64,000 nt of DNA from Virgisporangium aliadipatigenens (GTDB taxonomy: Bacteria; Actinomycetota; Actinomycetes; Mycobacteriales; Micromonosporaceae). The number at the start of each line of letters is the position of its first letter. The stretch's first letter is position 1. Positions 36,420 through 44,710 of this stretch are shown piece after piece. The stretch is from contig NZ_BOPF01000007.1 of NCBI RefSeq assembly GCF_016863615.1, forward strand, positions 186,001-250,000, in the 5' to 3' direction. The translations under genes were made by a program, and so were the position numbers. The notes beneath the pieces were generated by a model. That model had not been told where the DNA came from. It ran no database searches and saw only the letters and a program-made list of their open reading frames with translations.

Positions 36420-37730
36420 CTACTCCCGCTCGGTCAGCGCCGGGACGCTGGCGTTGACGACCGTGCCGTCGCCGGCGGCGCTCTCCACGGCGAGCGTGCC
36501 GCCGACCCGTTCGACGCGCTGGCGGATGACCCGCAGGCCGTAGCGCTCGGGGCGGGCCGCGTCCGGGTCGAACCCGTCGCCGTCGTCGCGCACGTCCAGC
36601 AGCACCACGTCGTCGAGGTAGGTGAGGGTGACGGCCGCGCGGGTGGCGTTCGCGTGCCGGGCGACGTTGGCGAGGGCCTCCTGCGCCACCCGGAACAGGG
36701 CCACCTCGACGTCGGTCAGCAGCTGCCGGGGTTCGCCCGCGGTCTCGACGTGCACCGCCACGTGCGCCGTGTGCGACCAGCGGGCCGCGAGGCCGGCGAC
36801 CGCCTCCGGCAGGCGGGTGCCGTCGAGCTCGGGCGGGCCGAGCGCCGCGACGGAGCGCCGGGCCGCCGCGAGGCTGTCGCGGGCGAGCGCCTCGATGCGC
36901 TCCAGGTGCTCGCCCCGTTCTCCGGGGGAACGGCGGGCCGCCTGCGACTGCGCGACGATGCCGGCCAGCCCCTGGGCCAGCGTGTCGTGGATCTCCCGGG
37001 CCATCCGCTGCCGCTCGTCGTGCACACCGGCCTCGCGGGCCTGGACGAGGAGCTGCGCGTGCAGGCCGGCGTTCTCGGCGAGGGCCTGCTCGAGGGCGAT
37101 GACGACGCGGCGGCGTTCCGCGCTCTCCCGGTCGGAACGGAATCCCAGCTGGCCGAACCAGCCGATGAGCAGCGTCTGCAGCACGATCACGGTGAACACC
37201 AGCGCCAGCCGGTCCGGATCGCCGGGCAGCCCGTCCGGGACGACGTTGATCACCACCGAGGTCGCCAGCACCAGCCCGAACGCCCACCCCGCCGGCAGCA
37301 GCTCGTGCGCCTGCACGAACCCGACGACGGCGAACGCGATGAACACCTGCTGCCGGGCGGTGAGCACGCCGGCGATCGCCAGCTGCCCGCCGAGGTACGC
37401 CAGCATCGGGCCGGTGCGCGCCCGCCACGCCGCCGGCCGGGAGGTGTACGCCGCGAACACCCACGCCGCCGCGAGGGCCGCGACGCCCAGCGTCACCAGC
37501 CGGTCGGCGGCGGCGCGGCCGGGCACCACGAGCGCCACGGCGGTGGAACCCGCCAGCAGCACGTAGGGCAGCACGGCCAGCGCCCGCCGGAGGGTGGCGC
37601 GCGCGTCGCGGCGTCCGGCTCGGGTGCCCGAGCGCGCGGCGGCGAAGCCCAAGGGGGCGGGCGCGGCCGCGGCGCCGGCGGGCGTCTCGCCGGTGCCGGC
37701 GCGCAGCGGGTCGTCGACTGCGGGGGTCAC
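36420..37730 (-). CDS. Histidine kinase of the DesK/NarX (HisKA_3) type
   Basis: 436-aa sensor kinase. About six membrane segments in residues 45-205 are followed by a coiled coil, the HisKA_3 motif ERQRMAREIHDTLAQGL with the phospho-His, and an ATPase domain with FRVAQEALANVARHA and RDDGDGFD. There is no large extracellular sensor, as in DesK-like membrane-state sensors. The N-terminal Ala/Pro-rich 40 residues look disordered. It pairs with the downstream response regulator and follows the ABC-2 permease gene by 3 nt. Confidence 0.9.
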   Translation of the reverse strand: MTPAVDDPLRAGTGETPAGAAAAPAPLGFAAARSGTRAGRRDARATLRRALAVLPYVLLAGSTAVALVVPGRAAADRLVTLGVAALAAAWVFAAYTSRPAAWRARTGPMLAYLGGQLAIAGVLTARQQVFIAFAVVGFVQAHELLPAGWAFGLVLATSVVINVVPDGLPGDPDRLALVFTVIVLQTLLIGWFGQLGFRSDRESAERRRVVIALEQALAENAGLHAQLLVQAREAGVHDERQRMAREIHDTLAQGLAGIVAQSQAARRSPGERGEHLERIEALARDSLAAARRSVAALGPPELDGTRLPEAVAGLAARWSHTAHVAVHVETAGEPRQLLTDVEVALFRVAQEALANVARHANATRAAVTLTYLDDVVLLDVRDDGDGFDPDAARPERYGLRVIRQRVERVGGTLAVESAAGDGTVVNASVPALTERE

Positions 37731-37733
37731 GCC

Positions 37734-38474
37734 TCAATCCCAGCGGAAGAAGCGCACCGCGGCCAGCCCCGCGGCGATCGCGTACGCGGCGAGCACCGCG
37801 ATCCCGCCGGCCGACGGCCAGGCCCCTTCAGTGGTGTCGCGCAGCCCCTGCGCGGCGGCGGCCAGCGGCGTCAGGTCGCCGAGGCGCACCAGTGCCGGCG
37901 GCATGAGTTCGCGCGGCGCCCACAACCCGGCGAGGAACATCAGCGGGAAGAAGAGCAGCGCGCCGGCGCCGTTGGCGACCCGGCCGGACGGCACGACGGC
38001 GGCGATCAGCAGCCCGATCCCGAACATCGCCACCGCCGTGAGCACGAGCACCGGCGCGTACCCCAGCGGCCGGCGCGGCAGCGGAACGTCGAACGCCGCG
38101 GCCGCCACGCCGAGCAGCACGCACACGGTCACCACGGCGGCCGCCACCTGAACGACGAGCTGCGCGGCGAGGACCCGCCCGGCGCCGATCGGGGTGGTGG
38201 CGAGGCGGCGCAGGACGCCGCGTTCGCGATAGTGCGCCAGGAACAGCGGCGTGATCCACAGCGCGGTGGCCGCCACCGACATGAGCGCCAGCACCGGCAC
38301 GTACAGCTCGATCAGGCGGCGCCCGCCGACGGTCGGGTCGGGCCGGTCGAAGACCGGCACGTTGCCCAGGATCACCAGCAGCACGAGGGGGAAGAGCACG
38401 CTCAGCACGTAGGCGTGCGGCTCCCGCAGGAACAACCGCGCTTCGACGGCCACGAGCCGCAGGAGTCCGATCAC
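37734..38474 (-). CDS. ABC-2 type transporter permease
   Basis: 246-aa integral membrane protein with six hydrophobic segments and the ABC-2 pattern ([20 protein letters not shown] at the start, [13 protein letters not shown] near the end). Such permeases export drugs, lipids or peptides with a separate ATPase, normally encoded just upstream. Here the upstream neighbour is a PurA-like gene after a 148-nt gap, and no ATPase gene is present. The gene may use an ATPase encoded elsewhere, or the ATPase was lost. Confidence 0.82.
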   Translation of the reverse strand: MIGLLRLVAVEARLFLREPHAYVLSVLFPLVLLVILGNVPVFDRPDPTVGGRRLIELYVPVLALMSVAATALWITPLFLAHYRERGVLRRLATTPIGAGRVLAAQLVVQVAAAVVTVCVLLGVAAAAFDVPLPRRPLGYAPVLVLTAVAMFGIGLLIAAVVPSGRVANGAGALLFFPLMFLAGLWAPRELMPPALVRLGDLTPLAAAAQGLRDTTEGAWPSAGGIAVLAAYAIAAGLAAVRFFRWD

Positions 38475-38622
38475 GCAGCCGATCCTGCGGCAGCCACGGG
38501 GCGGGGGGATCCACCGTCGGGCCCACCGATCGGTGGATGGGCTTTCGCCGATCTTGCACTTGTGGCGCCCGGCGTGCCCGCATTCGTGGGGCGATGTCGC
38601 AGCCGCGACTGCAAGATCGCCG
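38475..38622. repeat. Intergenic dyads, REP-like palindrome
   Basis: The gap holds two dyads: ATCCACCG with CGGTGGAT (around 38510-38535), a possible terminator for the PurA-like gene, and a longer element with 10-bp perfect ends CGATCTTGCA (38549-38558) and TGCAAGATCG (38610-38619) enclosing about 50 nt of GC-rich sequence. The second looks like a dispersed intergenic repeat. Confidence 0.45.
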
Positions 38623-39831
38623 TTACAGCAGCCCGTGCTTGTCCGCCGACGTCTCGCCCCTCGACTCCAGCAGCACGGGCGCGTTCAGGGCCTGCGCGAT
38701 CGACTCCCTCAGGTCCGGCACGACGTCGCCGTAGACCGGGCGGCACTCCAGGAGGAGGCGGGTGAGCTTCTCCTGGCGGTCGAGGTCGCCGGGCGGCCCC
38801 GGCACGATCCGGTCCAGGCGGTCGTAGCTGTCGCACCGGCGCAGCGGCAGCCCGGCGAGGTCCAGGTGGGTGAGCGCGAGCCCGTCGACGCCGCCGCAGA
38901 CCTCCAGCGCGTACCGGTGCGCGACCGCGTCGAAGTGGCCGAAGCGGAACGCGCCCTGCCACGGGTTCGTCGGATTGTGCCGGTCGGCGAGCGGTAGCGT
39001 CGGATCCTCCGTCACCAGCGGGCCCGGGCCGTGGCGGGTCGTCACGACGCGCAGCACGCCGAGCCGGGTCGCCGTGTGGCCCGCCTCCGCGAGGAGTGCC
39101 TGCGCGTTGCCGAACGTCGTCGTGCTCCACGTGGTGTACGGGTGGAAGCCGTGCCACTCGTCGAGCAGGACGCCCTGCGCGCCCTCGAAGACGACGGTGC
39201 CCTCGTCCAGCAGGCGGGCCGTGTGCGATCCGTCCACAATGGACACCCGGGAGGCGAACGCCCGGTACGCCGCGACGCAGTCCGCCGGCGGCGGCGTGTC
39301 CAGGACGCCCAGCCGGTGGCGCAGCAGCGTCAGCTTGTCCCGCAGCAGGGCCGGGGTCAGGCAGTCGCGCACCCGCGGTGCGTCCGCCCCGAACTCGAGC
39401 AGGTACGCCATCGTCTCGCCGACGCCCATGCCGCAGGAGCCGTGCCGGTCCGCGCCGCGCGCCAGTTCGCGGGCCCGGTTGGCGGCCCGGTGGTAAGGCG
39501 TCGCCAGCGGGGCGTCGCCGTCGACGGTGAGCCGCTCCAGCGCGTCGGTCACCCCGATGGACGCCAGATGGTCGGCCTCCGGCGCGAGTGCGAGCGGGTC
39601 CACCACCACGTACCGGGACAGGTGGGTGCGCACGCCGGGTCGCAGGGTCCCCGCGCCGAACTGGGCGAAGGTGTGCCGCCGCCCGTCGGGCAGGACCACG
39701 GTGTGCGCGGCCTGCCCGCCCCCGTTGAAGCGGACCACCGCGTGGACCGGCCGGCTCGCGCACAGCCAGTCCACCACGGTGCCCTTGCCCGCGTCGCCGT
39801 AGCCCAGGTCGACGACGATCACGTGGCTCAC
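38623..39831 (-). CDS. Divergent adenylosuccinate synthetase-like (PurA-family) protein
   Basis: 402-aa PurA-fold protein. It keeps the P-loop GYGDAGKG with Asp13, the catalytic His43 in GGQAAHT, and the middle block [20 protein letters not shown] with TTFGNA. However, the Asp-binding signature of true PurA (a TGRRRRTGW-like block) is replaced by [15 protein letters not shown], the IMP-side TTGRGIGP by a GSCGMGVGE form, and it is about 30 residues short. So it may ligate something other than aspartate to IMP. It starts GTG one base after the stop of the VWA gene and is the last gene of the NrtR cassette. Housekeeping purA is probably elsewhere. Confidence 0.8.
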   Translation of the reverse strand: MSHVIVVDLGYGDAGKGTVVDWLCASRPVHAVVRFNGGGQAAHTVVLPDGRRHTFAQFGAGTLRPGVRTHLSRYVVVDPLALAPEADHLASIGVTDALERLTVDGDAPLATPYHRAANRARELARGADRHGSCGMGVGETMAYLLEFGADAPRVRDCLTPALLRDKLTLLRHRLGVLDTPPPADCVAAYRAFASRVSIVDGSHTARLLDEGTVVFEGAQGVLLDEWHGFHPYTTWSTTTFGNAQALLAEAGHTATRLGVLRVVTTRHGPGPLVTEDPTLPLADRHNPTNPWQGAFRFGHFDAVAHRYALEVCGGVDGLALTHLDLAGLPLRRCDSYDRLDRIVPGPPGDLDRQEKLTRLLLECRPVYGDVVPDLRESIAQALNAPVLLESRGETSADKHGLL

Positions 39832-39832
39832 G

Positions 39833-40786
39833 TCAGAGCCGTTCGACCGGGGTGCCGCCGCCGAGCGCGGGCAGGGCGGACCGGGCGACCCGGCCGGCGC
39901 CGACGTGAGCCAGCGCCTTCGACACCGTGGCGCCGGCGTCGGAGCCCGCGTCCCGCAGGTCGGCGAGGCCGGTGTCGAGGTCGACGGCCTCCTCGCCGAG
40001 GCCCACGGTGAGCGCGATCGTCTCGCAGGCGGCGTCGAGGTCGTCCAGTTCGAGCGCCTGCTGGCCGAGCAGGTCGCGCCAGAACGTCAGCACCCGCTTG
40101 TCCCGCCCGTAGCCGGCGTCGCTCGGCAGCAGGTAGTAGGTGTCCCACCGGCTGCGTACCTCGTCGAGGATGGCGCGGGTCGGAATGTCCTCTGTGGACC
40201 GTCCGCCGATGACGGCGCGCACCTCGTTCGCCTTGACCCTGGAGTAGGCCAGCTCGTCGCCGATGATGAACAGGTAGCCGCGCCGGCCGCGCTTGTCCCA
40301 CGCGTCGGTCCGCACGTGGCGGGCCATGAAGTACAGGGCCAGTTCGTACGACTCGGTCATCTGGCCGCCCCCGCCGCCCTCCAGGAGGATGCGGCCGAGG
40401 TCGTCGTCCATCCGGTTGTCCGACTCGAACTGCCCCACCTGCAGCGGCGCCCGGTCGCAGGTGGCGTCGCCGATGGCGCCGAACATGATCTGCGGGTCCT
40501 TCGCGTAGCCGCCCCGCAGCAGCAGCCCGAGCAGCTGCGGCAGCTTCTCCTGCAGCCGCCGGGGGACGTGTCCCATGGAGCCGGTGACGTCGAAGAGCAC
40601 CGCGATCGGCAGGGACTGCGGGTGTTCGTCGCTGTCGCGGCTCTCCCGCACGGCGGCGCGCGGGTCGAGTGCACTGTGGACGGTGCGCGCGCCGCTGTCG
40701 GTGTGGGCGAACGCGCTCCTGCCGGTCGAGGCGCGGTAGCGCGACGCGGCGTCGTAGACGTCGGTGGACCAGATTCCGCTTCCCAT
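39833..40786 (-). CDS. VWA-domain protein of the NrtR cassette
   Basis: 317-aa protein with a von Willebrand A fold. The metal site DVTGS is at residues 66-70 (FDVTGSMG), preceded by hydrophobic strand PIAVLF, with later GGGGGQMTESYELALYF and GYLFIIGDEL. No signal peptide or membrane segment is seen, so it is cytoplasmic. AGGAGG lies just before ATG 40786. The gene starts 8 nt after the pseudokinase gene stop and is followed after 1 nt by the PurA-like gene. The role is unknown; VWA proteins often act as metal-dependent adaptors. Confidence 0.8.
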   Translation of the reverse strand: MGSGIWSTDVYDAASRYRASTGRSAFAHTDSGARTVHSALDPRAAVRESRDSDEHPQSLPIAVLFDVTGSMGHVPRRLQEKLPQLLGLLLRGGYAKDPQIMFGAIGDATCDRAPLQVGQFESDNRMDDDLGRILLEGGGGGQMTESYELALYFMARHVRTDAWDKRGRRGYLFIIGDELAYSRVKANEVRAVIGGRSTEDIPTRAILDEVRSRWDTYYLLPSDAGYGRDKRVLTFWRDLLGQQALELDDLDAACETIALTVGLGEEAVDLDTGLADLRDAGSDAGATVSKALAHVGAGRVARSALPALGGGTPVERL

Positions 40787-40794
40787 GGCTCCTC

Positions 40795-41832
40795 CTAAGG
40801 ATTGAGGCGGAAGGGTGTGAACACGCGCGGGCCGAACAGGCGGTCGAGCACGCCGTCCAGCTCCGCGAGCAGGCGCAGGGCGTCGTCGGGGCGCTGGCGC
40901 AGGTGCGGCAGCCGGCAGCCGGCGGCGAAGTGGGTGAGGGCCTTCGGCGCGCGGTCGCCCATCAGTTCGGTCATGACGCGGGCGGCCATCGCGAGGTCGG
41001 TGCCGGCGAGCGGCGGCTCCTTGGCCGGCACCTCCGGCGGGTACCAGTCGGCGTAGCCGGGCACCATGGCCGGCACCACCCCGGCCGTGTGCGCCAGGGC
41101 GCCCGGGCCGGTGGGCACCGCTGCCGAGCGGCCGTGGTGCGTGCGGCCGGAGAAGTCGACGGAGTAGCACCAGTCGATCAGGACCAGGCCGCGTTCGGCC
41201 GGGTGGATGAGGATGTGCGGGGGGAGCACGGCGCCGTGCACGACCCCGGCGCGGTGCGCCACGGACAGGGCGATGAGCAGCCGGCGCCACATCCAGGCCG
41301 CGTCGCGGGGCGGCAGCCCGTCGGGATAGGCCCGCCGCACCTCGGTGAGCGGGTGCAGGCCGCCGGCGGTGCCGATGACGTTGACGCGGCGTTCGGCTCC
41401 GGTGGCGGGGTCGCGGTGGCGGAAGGAGTCCACGAGCCGCGGCAGGTAGGTGAGGAAGCGCGGGTCGCCGCGGCTCGCGATGGTGCGCAGCGCCGACGTC
41501 TCCCGTTCCATCAGGTCGTTGTCGGAAGGGTGCCGCGGCAGCTTGAGCAACCGGTCGCCACCCACGTCGTAGAGGTCGGCCACGTCGCCGCGATGGCGCG
41601 GCGACGCGCCGAGCCGGTAGGTCGCCGTCGCGGTCCGCAGCGTGACCCCGTCGCGGTGCGTCTCCCACAGCCTTCCCAGCCGGGCGAACGCCTCCGTGGC
41701 GGCGTCCCGCCGGTGCGCGGGAACGGCGTCGGGATGCAGCACCCGGGCCAGCTCGCGGTAGCCGTGCGCGGCGAAGAGGACGGCCGGATCCGTCGTACCG
41801 CACACCACGTCCAGCGCCTCGTCGAACGTCAT
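40795..41832 (-). CDS. J-domain-like plus pseudokinase fusion protein
   Basis: 345-aa protein. The first about 60 residues look like a J domain: an HPD motif (residues 33-35, RVLHPDAV) between two helices. A protein-kinase-like domain follows. It keeps a Lys (RLLKLPR), a Glu (METS-type helix) and the Asp of the metal loop (LIDWCYS), but the catalytic loop reads HGAVLPPHIL, so the catalytic Asp is missing. This indicates a pseudokinase or an unusual nucleotide-dependent enzyme. ATG 41832 shares one base with the NrtR-type gene stop. The J domain suggests a link with Hsp70 chaperones. Confidence 0.78.
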   Translation of the reverse strand: MTFDEALDVVCGTTDPAVLFAAHGYRELARVLHPDAVPAHRRDAATEAFARLGRLWETHRDGVTLRTATATYRLGASPRHRGDVADLYDVGGDRLLKLPRHPSDNDLMERETSALRTIASRGDPRFLTYLPRLVDSFRHRDPATGAERRVNVIGTAGGLHPLTEVRRAYPDGLPPRDAAWMWRRLLIALSVAHRAGVVHGAVLPPHILIHPAERGLVLIDWCYSVDFSGRTHHGRSAAVPTGPGALAHTAGVVPAMVPGYADWYPPEVPAKEPPLAGTDLAMAARVMTELMGDRAPKALTHFAAGCRLPHLRQRPDDALRLLAELDGVLDRLFGPRVFTPFRLNP

Positions 41833-42632
41833 CACCGCACGGCCTCCTCGCGGGAGGGCCGCAGCAGCGCGGGATGCAGCAGCCGCGCGTCGCCGGCCCG
41901 GTACAGCTTCGAGCGGGGACCCCCGCGCGTGCCGCCGCGCTCGGTGGTGGCACCGGTGCTCTCCACGAACCCGGGCACCGACAGCACCTTGCGGTGGAAG
42001 TTGCCCGCGTGCAGGCTGTCCCCCCAGACGGCCTCGTAGACGGCCCGCAGCTCGGCGATCGTGAACTCCGGCCCGGTGAACCGCGTCGCGAGCGGCGTGT
42101 ACTCGAGCTTGCCCCGGGCCCGCTCCAGCCCGTCGGCGAGGATCCGCGCGTGGTCGAACGCCAACCGCCGGCTGGTGCCCGGCCGCTGCCGGACCGGACG
42201 GTCCCGGGAGCCGGCCGCGTCGGGCAGGCCGAGCGCGTCGACCGGGACCCAGGCGGCCTCGCGGGCGTCGCTGCCGGCCGCCGGGTCGGGCAGGTCGGGG
42301 GCGAAGGCCAGGTGCGCCACGGAGACGACGCGCATGCGCGGATCCCGGTCCGGGGCGCCGTAGCTGGCGAGCTGCTCCAGATGGAAGCGACCGAGGGTCG
42401 TCACCCCGGTCTCCTCCAGCAGCTCGCGGGCGGCGGCGGCGCGCAGGTCCTCGTCGGGCTGCACGAAGCCGCCCGGCAGGGCCCACGCCCCTTCGAACGG
42501 CGGCCCGCCGCGCCGCACGAGGAGCACGTGGAGCGCGCCGTCGCGGATGGTCAGCGCCACCACGTCGACGGTCACCGCCACCGCCGGGAACGCCCGCGGG
42601 TCGTAGGCGGCGAGGTACTCCTCCTCGGTCAC
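41832..42632 (-). CDS. NrtR-type Nudix / winged-helix regulator
   Basis: 266-aa protein. A complete Nudix box is present (Gly55 to Gly76: GFVQPDEDLRAAAARELLEE then TGV), so ADP-ribose pyrophosphatase-type catalysis may be retained. The C-terminal part (DGLERARGKLEYTPLATRFT, FTIAELRAVYEAVWG, NFHRKVLSVPGFVE) is the winged helix of NrtR regulators. NrtR proteins bind ADP-ribose and repress NAD metabolism genes; here the only linked genes are the J-pseudokinase, VWA and PurA-like genes. GTG 42632 follows GGAGGG. A perfect palindrome lies 16 nt upstream, probably its own operator. Confidence 0.88.
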   Translation of the reverse strand: MTEEEYLAAYDPRAFPAVAVTVDVVALTIRDGALHVLLVRRGGPPFEGAWALPGGFVQPDEDLRAAAARELLEETGVTTLGRFHLEQLASYGAPDRDPRMRVVSVAHLAFAPDLPDPAAGSDAREAAWVPVDALGLPDAAGSRDRPVRQRPGTSRRLAFDHARILADGLERARGKLEYTPLATRFTGPEFTIAELRAVYEAVWGDSLHAGNFHRKVLSVPGFVESTGATTERGGTRGGPRSKLYRAGDARLLHPALLRPSREEAVR

Positions 42633-42647
42633 GGCGCCCTCCAGTTG

Positions 42648-42662
42648 TACTCAATCTGAGTA
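42648..42662. promoter_or_regulatory. Palindrome upstream of the NrtR cassette, probable operator
   Basis: TACTCA-ATC-TGAGTA is a perfect 6-3-6 palindrome. An outer inverted repeat (CAGTTGT 42642-42648 with ACAACTG 42678-42684) surrounds it. The region is AT-rich against its surroundings and lies directly in front of the NrtR-type gene. Confidence 0.65.
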
Positions 42663-42722
42663 GATCTCGATGTGAGAACAACTGTGCCCGGGAAACGGCC
42701 CGATGTCAACGTCGAATTCGCG

Positions 42723-43097
42723 TCAGACGAAGAAGCGGGCCGGCACGAACACCCGGTGCCCGGAGCCGAACGCCACCCACACGCCCTCGGCCGTCCACTC
42801 CACGGCGAGGCGCGACCGGTCGAGCCCGGGCGCGTCGAGGCGAACCCGGTGGCCGTCCGCGCCGGTCGGGTCGGAGCCGAGCACCACCTCGTGCCGGTCG
42901 ACGCCGACGAACGCGTGCATCCGGACGTGCGCCGCGTAGTGCGTGGCGCCGTCGTAGACCACCGTCGACGGCTGCGGGTACACCTCGACGACGCTCGCGC
43001 GCGGCCAGGCCAGCAGCGCCACGACGATGGCGACGGCGCAGACCCCGACGACGATGAAGTTGGCGGGTGCCGCCCGGCGGAGTTCGAGGTACGCCAC
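42723..43097 (-). CDS. Small membrane-anchored hypothetical protein
   Basis: 124-aa protein with one N-terminal membrane helix (FIVVGVCAVAIVVALLAW) and an extracytoplasmic beta-rich domain (VVEVYPQPSTVVYDGATHYA, HRVFVPARFFV). I do not recognise the family. GTG 43097 follows CTTGGCGG. The frame is open upstream across the neighbouring gene, but the helix and start fit this shorter form. It is encoded between the NrtR cassette and the ADH operon, and its link to either is unclear. Confidence 0.6.
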   Translation of the reverse strand: MAYLELRRAAPANFIVVGVCAVAIVVALLAWPRASVVEVYPQPSTVVYDGATHYAAHVRMHAFVGVDRHEVVLGSDPTGADGHRVRLDAPGLDRSRLAVEWTAEGVWVAFGSGHRVFVPARFFV

Positions 43098-43120
43098 CCG
43101 CCAAGTATCAACGGCTGTCG

Positions 43121-44290
43121 TTAAGGAGTGAACACCGCGCGCACGCAGCCGTCCTTCTTCTCCTTGAAGATCCGGTATCCCGCGGCGCCCTCGTCCAGCG
43201 ACATGGTGTGCGTCGCCAGGTGCTCGGTGACCAGTTCGCCGCGGGACATGCGCTCCAGCAGCATCGGGATGTAACGCTGGCCGTGCATCTGCGCGCCGCG
43301 CACGGTCAGTCCCTTGTTCAGCACCGCACCGAGCGGGAACTTGTCGACGAACCCCGCGAAGACACCGAGCACGAAGACGCTTCCGCCCTTGCGGCAGTGG
43401 TAGATCGCCTCGCGCACCGCCGCCGGGCGGTCCGTCTCCAGGCGGAGCTGCTGCTTCACCATGTCGTAGGCGTGCTGCGGGCCCGGCGTGTGCGCCTCCA
43501 TGCCGACCGCCTCGATGCACACGTCCGGCCCGCGGCCGCCGGTGCGTTCGAGGAGTTCGGCGCCGATGTCGGTGCTCGTGTAGTTGAGCGCCTCGGCGCC
43601 GATGCGGCTCTCCACCATGGCGAGGCGGTACTCGAACCGGTCGATGACGACGACCCGTTCGGCGCCGAGCAGGATCGCGGCGCGCGCCGCCATCTGGCCC
43701 ACCGCGCCGGCGCCCCAGACGGCCACCACGTCGCCGGGGCGCACCCCGCCGAGGTCGGCTCCCATCCAGCCGGTCGGGGCGGCGTCGGAGGCGAAGAGGG
43801 CCCGTTCGTCGCTGACGCCCTCCGGCACCGTGAACGCCCCCACGTCGGCGAAGGGCACCCGGATGTACTCGGCGTGGCTGCCGGCGAAGCCGCCCATGGC
43901 GTGCGAGTAGCCGTAGCATCCGCCGGGCGCCGCGCCCCACATGCCCTCGGTGATGGCCGGGTTGGTGTTCCCGTTGTCGCACAACGAGAACTCCTGATTG
44001 CGGCAGTACCGGCAGCGGCCGCACGAGACGAACGACGAGACCACCACGCGGTCGCCGACGGCGTGGTTGCGCACCCCGTCGCCGACCTCGACGACCTCGC
44101 CGAGGAACTCGTGCCCGAGCACGTCGCCCTTGCGCATGAACGGGATGTAACCGCCGAGCAGGTGCAGATCCGACCCGCAGGTGGTGCTGCGGCGCACCTT
44201 CACGATGACGTCGCCGCTGTTGCGGATCCGCGGGTCCGGCACCTCTCGTACGCCGACGTCGTTGACGCCGTTCCAGCACAACGCCTTCAC
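43121..44290 (-). CDS. Zinc-dependent alcohol dehydrogenase (formaldehyde dehydrogenase-like)
   Basis: 389-aa MDR enzyme. The catalytic Zn site is in TTCGSDLH and GHEFLGEVVEVG, and the structural Zn Cys cluster is in CGRCRYCRNQEFSLC. The NAD motif is WGAGAVGQMAA. The insertion GGCYGYSHAMGGFAG and the general length resemble glutathione-independent formaldehyde dehydrogenases. It overlaps the preceding small gene as GTGA and forms an operon with it and an SDR gene. Confidence 0.88.
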   Translation of the reverse strand: MKALCWNGVNDVGVREVPDPRIRNSGDVIVKVRRSTTCGSDLHLLGGYIPFMRKGDVLGHEFLGEVVEVGDGVRNHAVGDRVVVSSFVSCGRCRYCRNQEFSLCDNGNTNPAITEGMWGAAPGGCYGYSHAMGGFAGSHAEYIRVPFADVGAFTVPEGVSDERALFASDAAPTGWMGADLGGVRPGDVVAVWGAGAVGQMAARAAILLGAERVVVIDRFEYRLAMVESRIGAEALNYTSTDIGAELLERTGGRGPDVCIEAVGMEAHTPGPQHAYDMVKQQLRLETDRPAAVREAIYHCRKGGSVFVLGVFAGFVDKFPLGAVLNKGLTVRGAQMHGQRYIPMLLERMSRGELVTEHLATHTMSLDEGAAGYRIFKEKKDGCVRAVFTP

Positions 44291-44706
44291 AGCCGCCCCT
44301 CCTCCTTGCCGTGCCGGGTCGCGTAGGCGAGGGGTGCGCCGGTGAGCGTGCGCTCCGTCGTCGGCGGCGAGTCCGGTTGCAGGATCTCGCCGACCTCGAC
44401 CAGTTGCCGCGCCTCGCGCAACGCCTTGCGCAGGGCGCGCACCCCGTCGCGCCCGCGGGGTTCGGTCATGCGGGCCGCCAGTTCGGTGCCGCGGCCGCCG
44501 GGTGCCGGCCGGATCACCACCTCGACCGGGAAGCCCAGCGAGTCCAGCGGCGGCGGCAGCGGGCCCAGCTCCTCCGGTTCGCAGGCGATGGTGACGCTGT
44601 GCCAGCGGTCCATGCGTTCGGCCCGGCCGGTCGTCCGGCGCCGCGCCACGGCCACGGCCGCACCCGCTCCGGCGGCCACCGCGGCCGCACCCAGCAGTCC
44701 TCTCAT
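44287..44706 (-). CDS. Hypothetical protein between SDR and ADH genes
   Basis: 139-aa protein with an Ala-rich N-terminal hydrophobic stretch (LLGAAAVAAGAGAAVAVA), then a domain with DRWHSVTIACEPEEL and GTELAARM that resembles the core of SRPBCC/cyclase-like proteins. I cannot name the family. It is coupled to the ADH gene by a GTGA overlap and starts 4 nt after the SDR stop, so the three products likely work together. Confidence 0.65.
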   Translation of the reverse strand: MRGLLGAAAVAAGAGAAVAVARRRTTGRAERMDRWHSVTIACEPEELGPLPPPLDSLGFPVEVVIRPAPGGRGTELAARMTEPRGRDGVRALRKALREARQLVEVGEILQPDSPPTTERTLTGAPLAYATRHGKEEGRL

Positions 44707-44710
44707 CGCC

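Noticed and set aside
38623-39831. Phage-type PurZ (2-aminoadenine synthesis)
   Set aside because: The P-loop keeps the catalytic Asp (GYGDAGKG), which PurZ proteins replace, and no other genes of base-substitution pathways are near.
42723-44279. A 518-aa fusion of the ADH region and the small membrane protein
   Set aside because: The upstream part of this frame is the out-of-phase shadow of the zinc-ADH gene; the membrane helix with GTG 43097 marks the real start.
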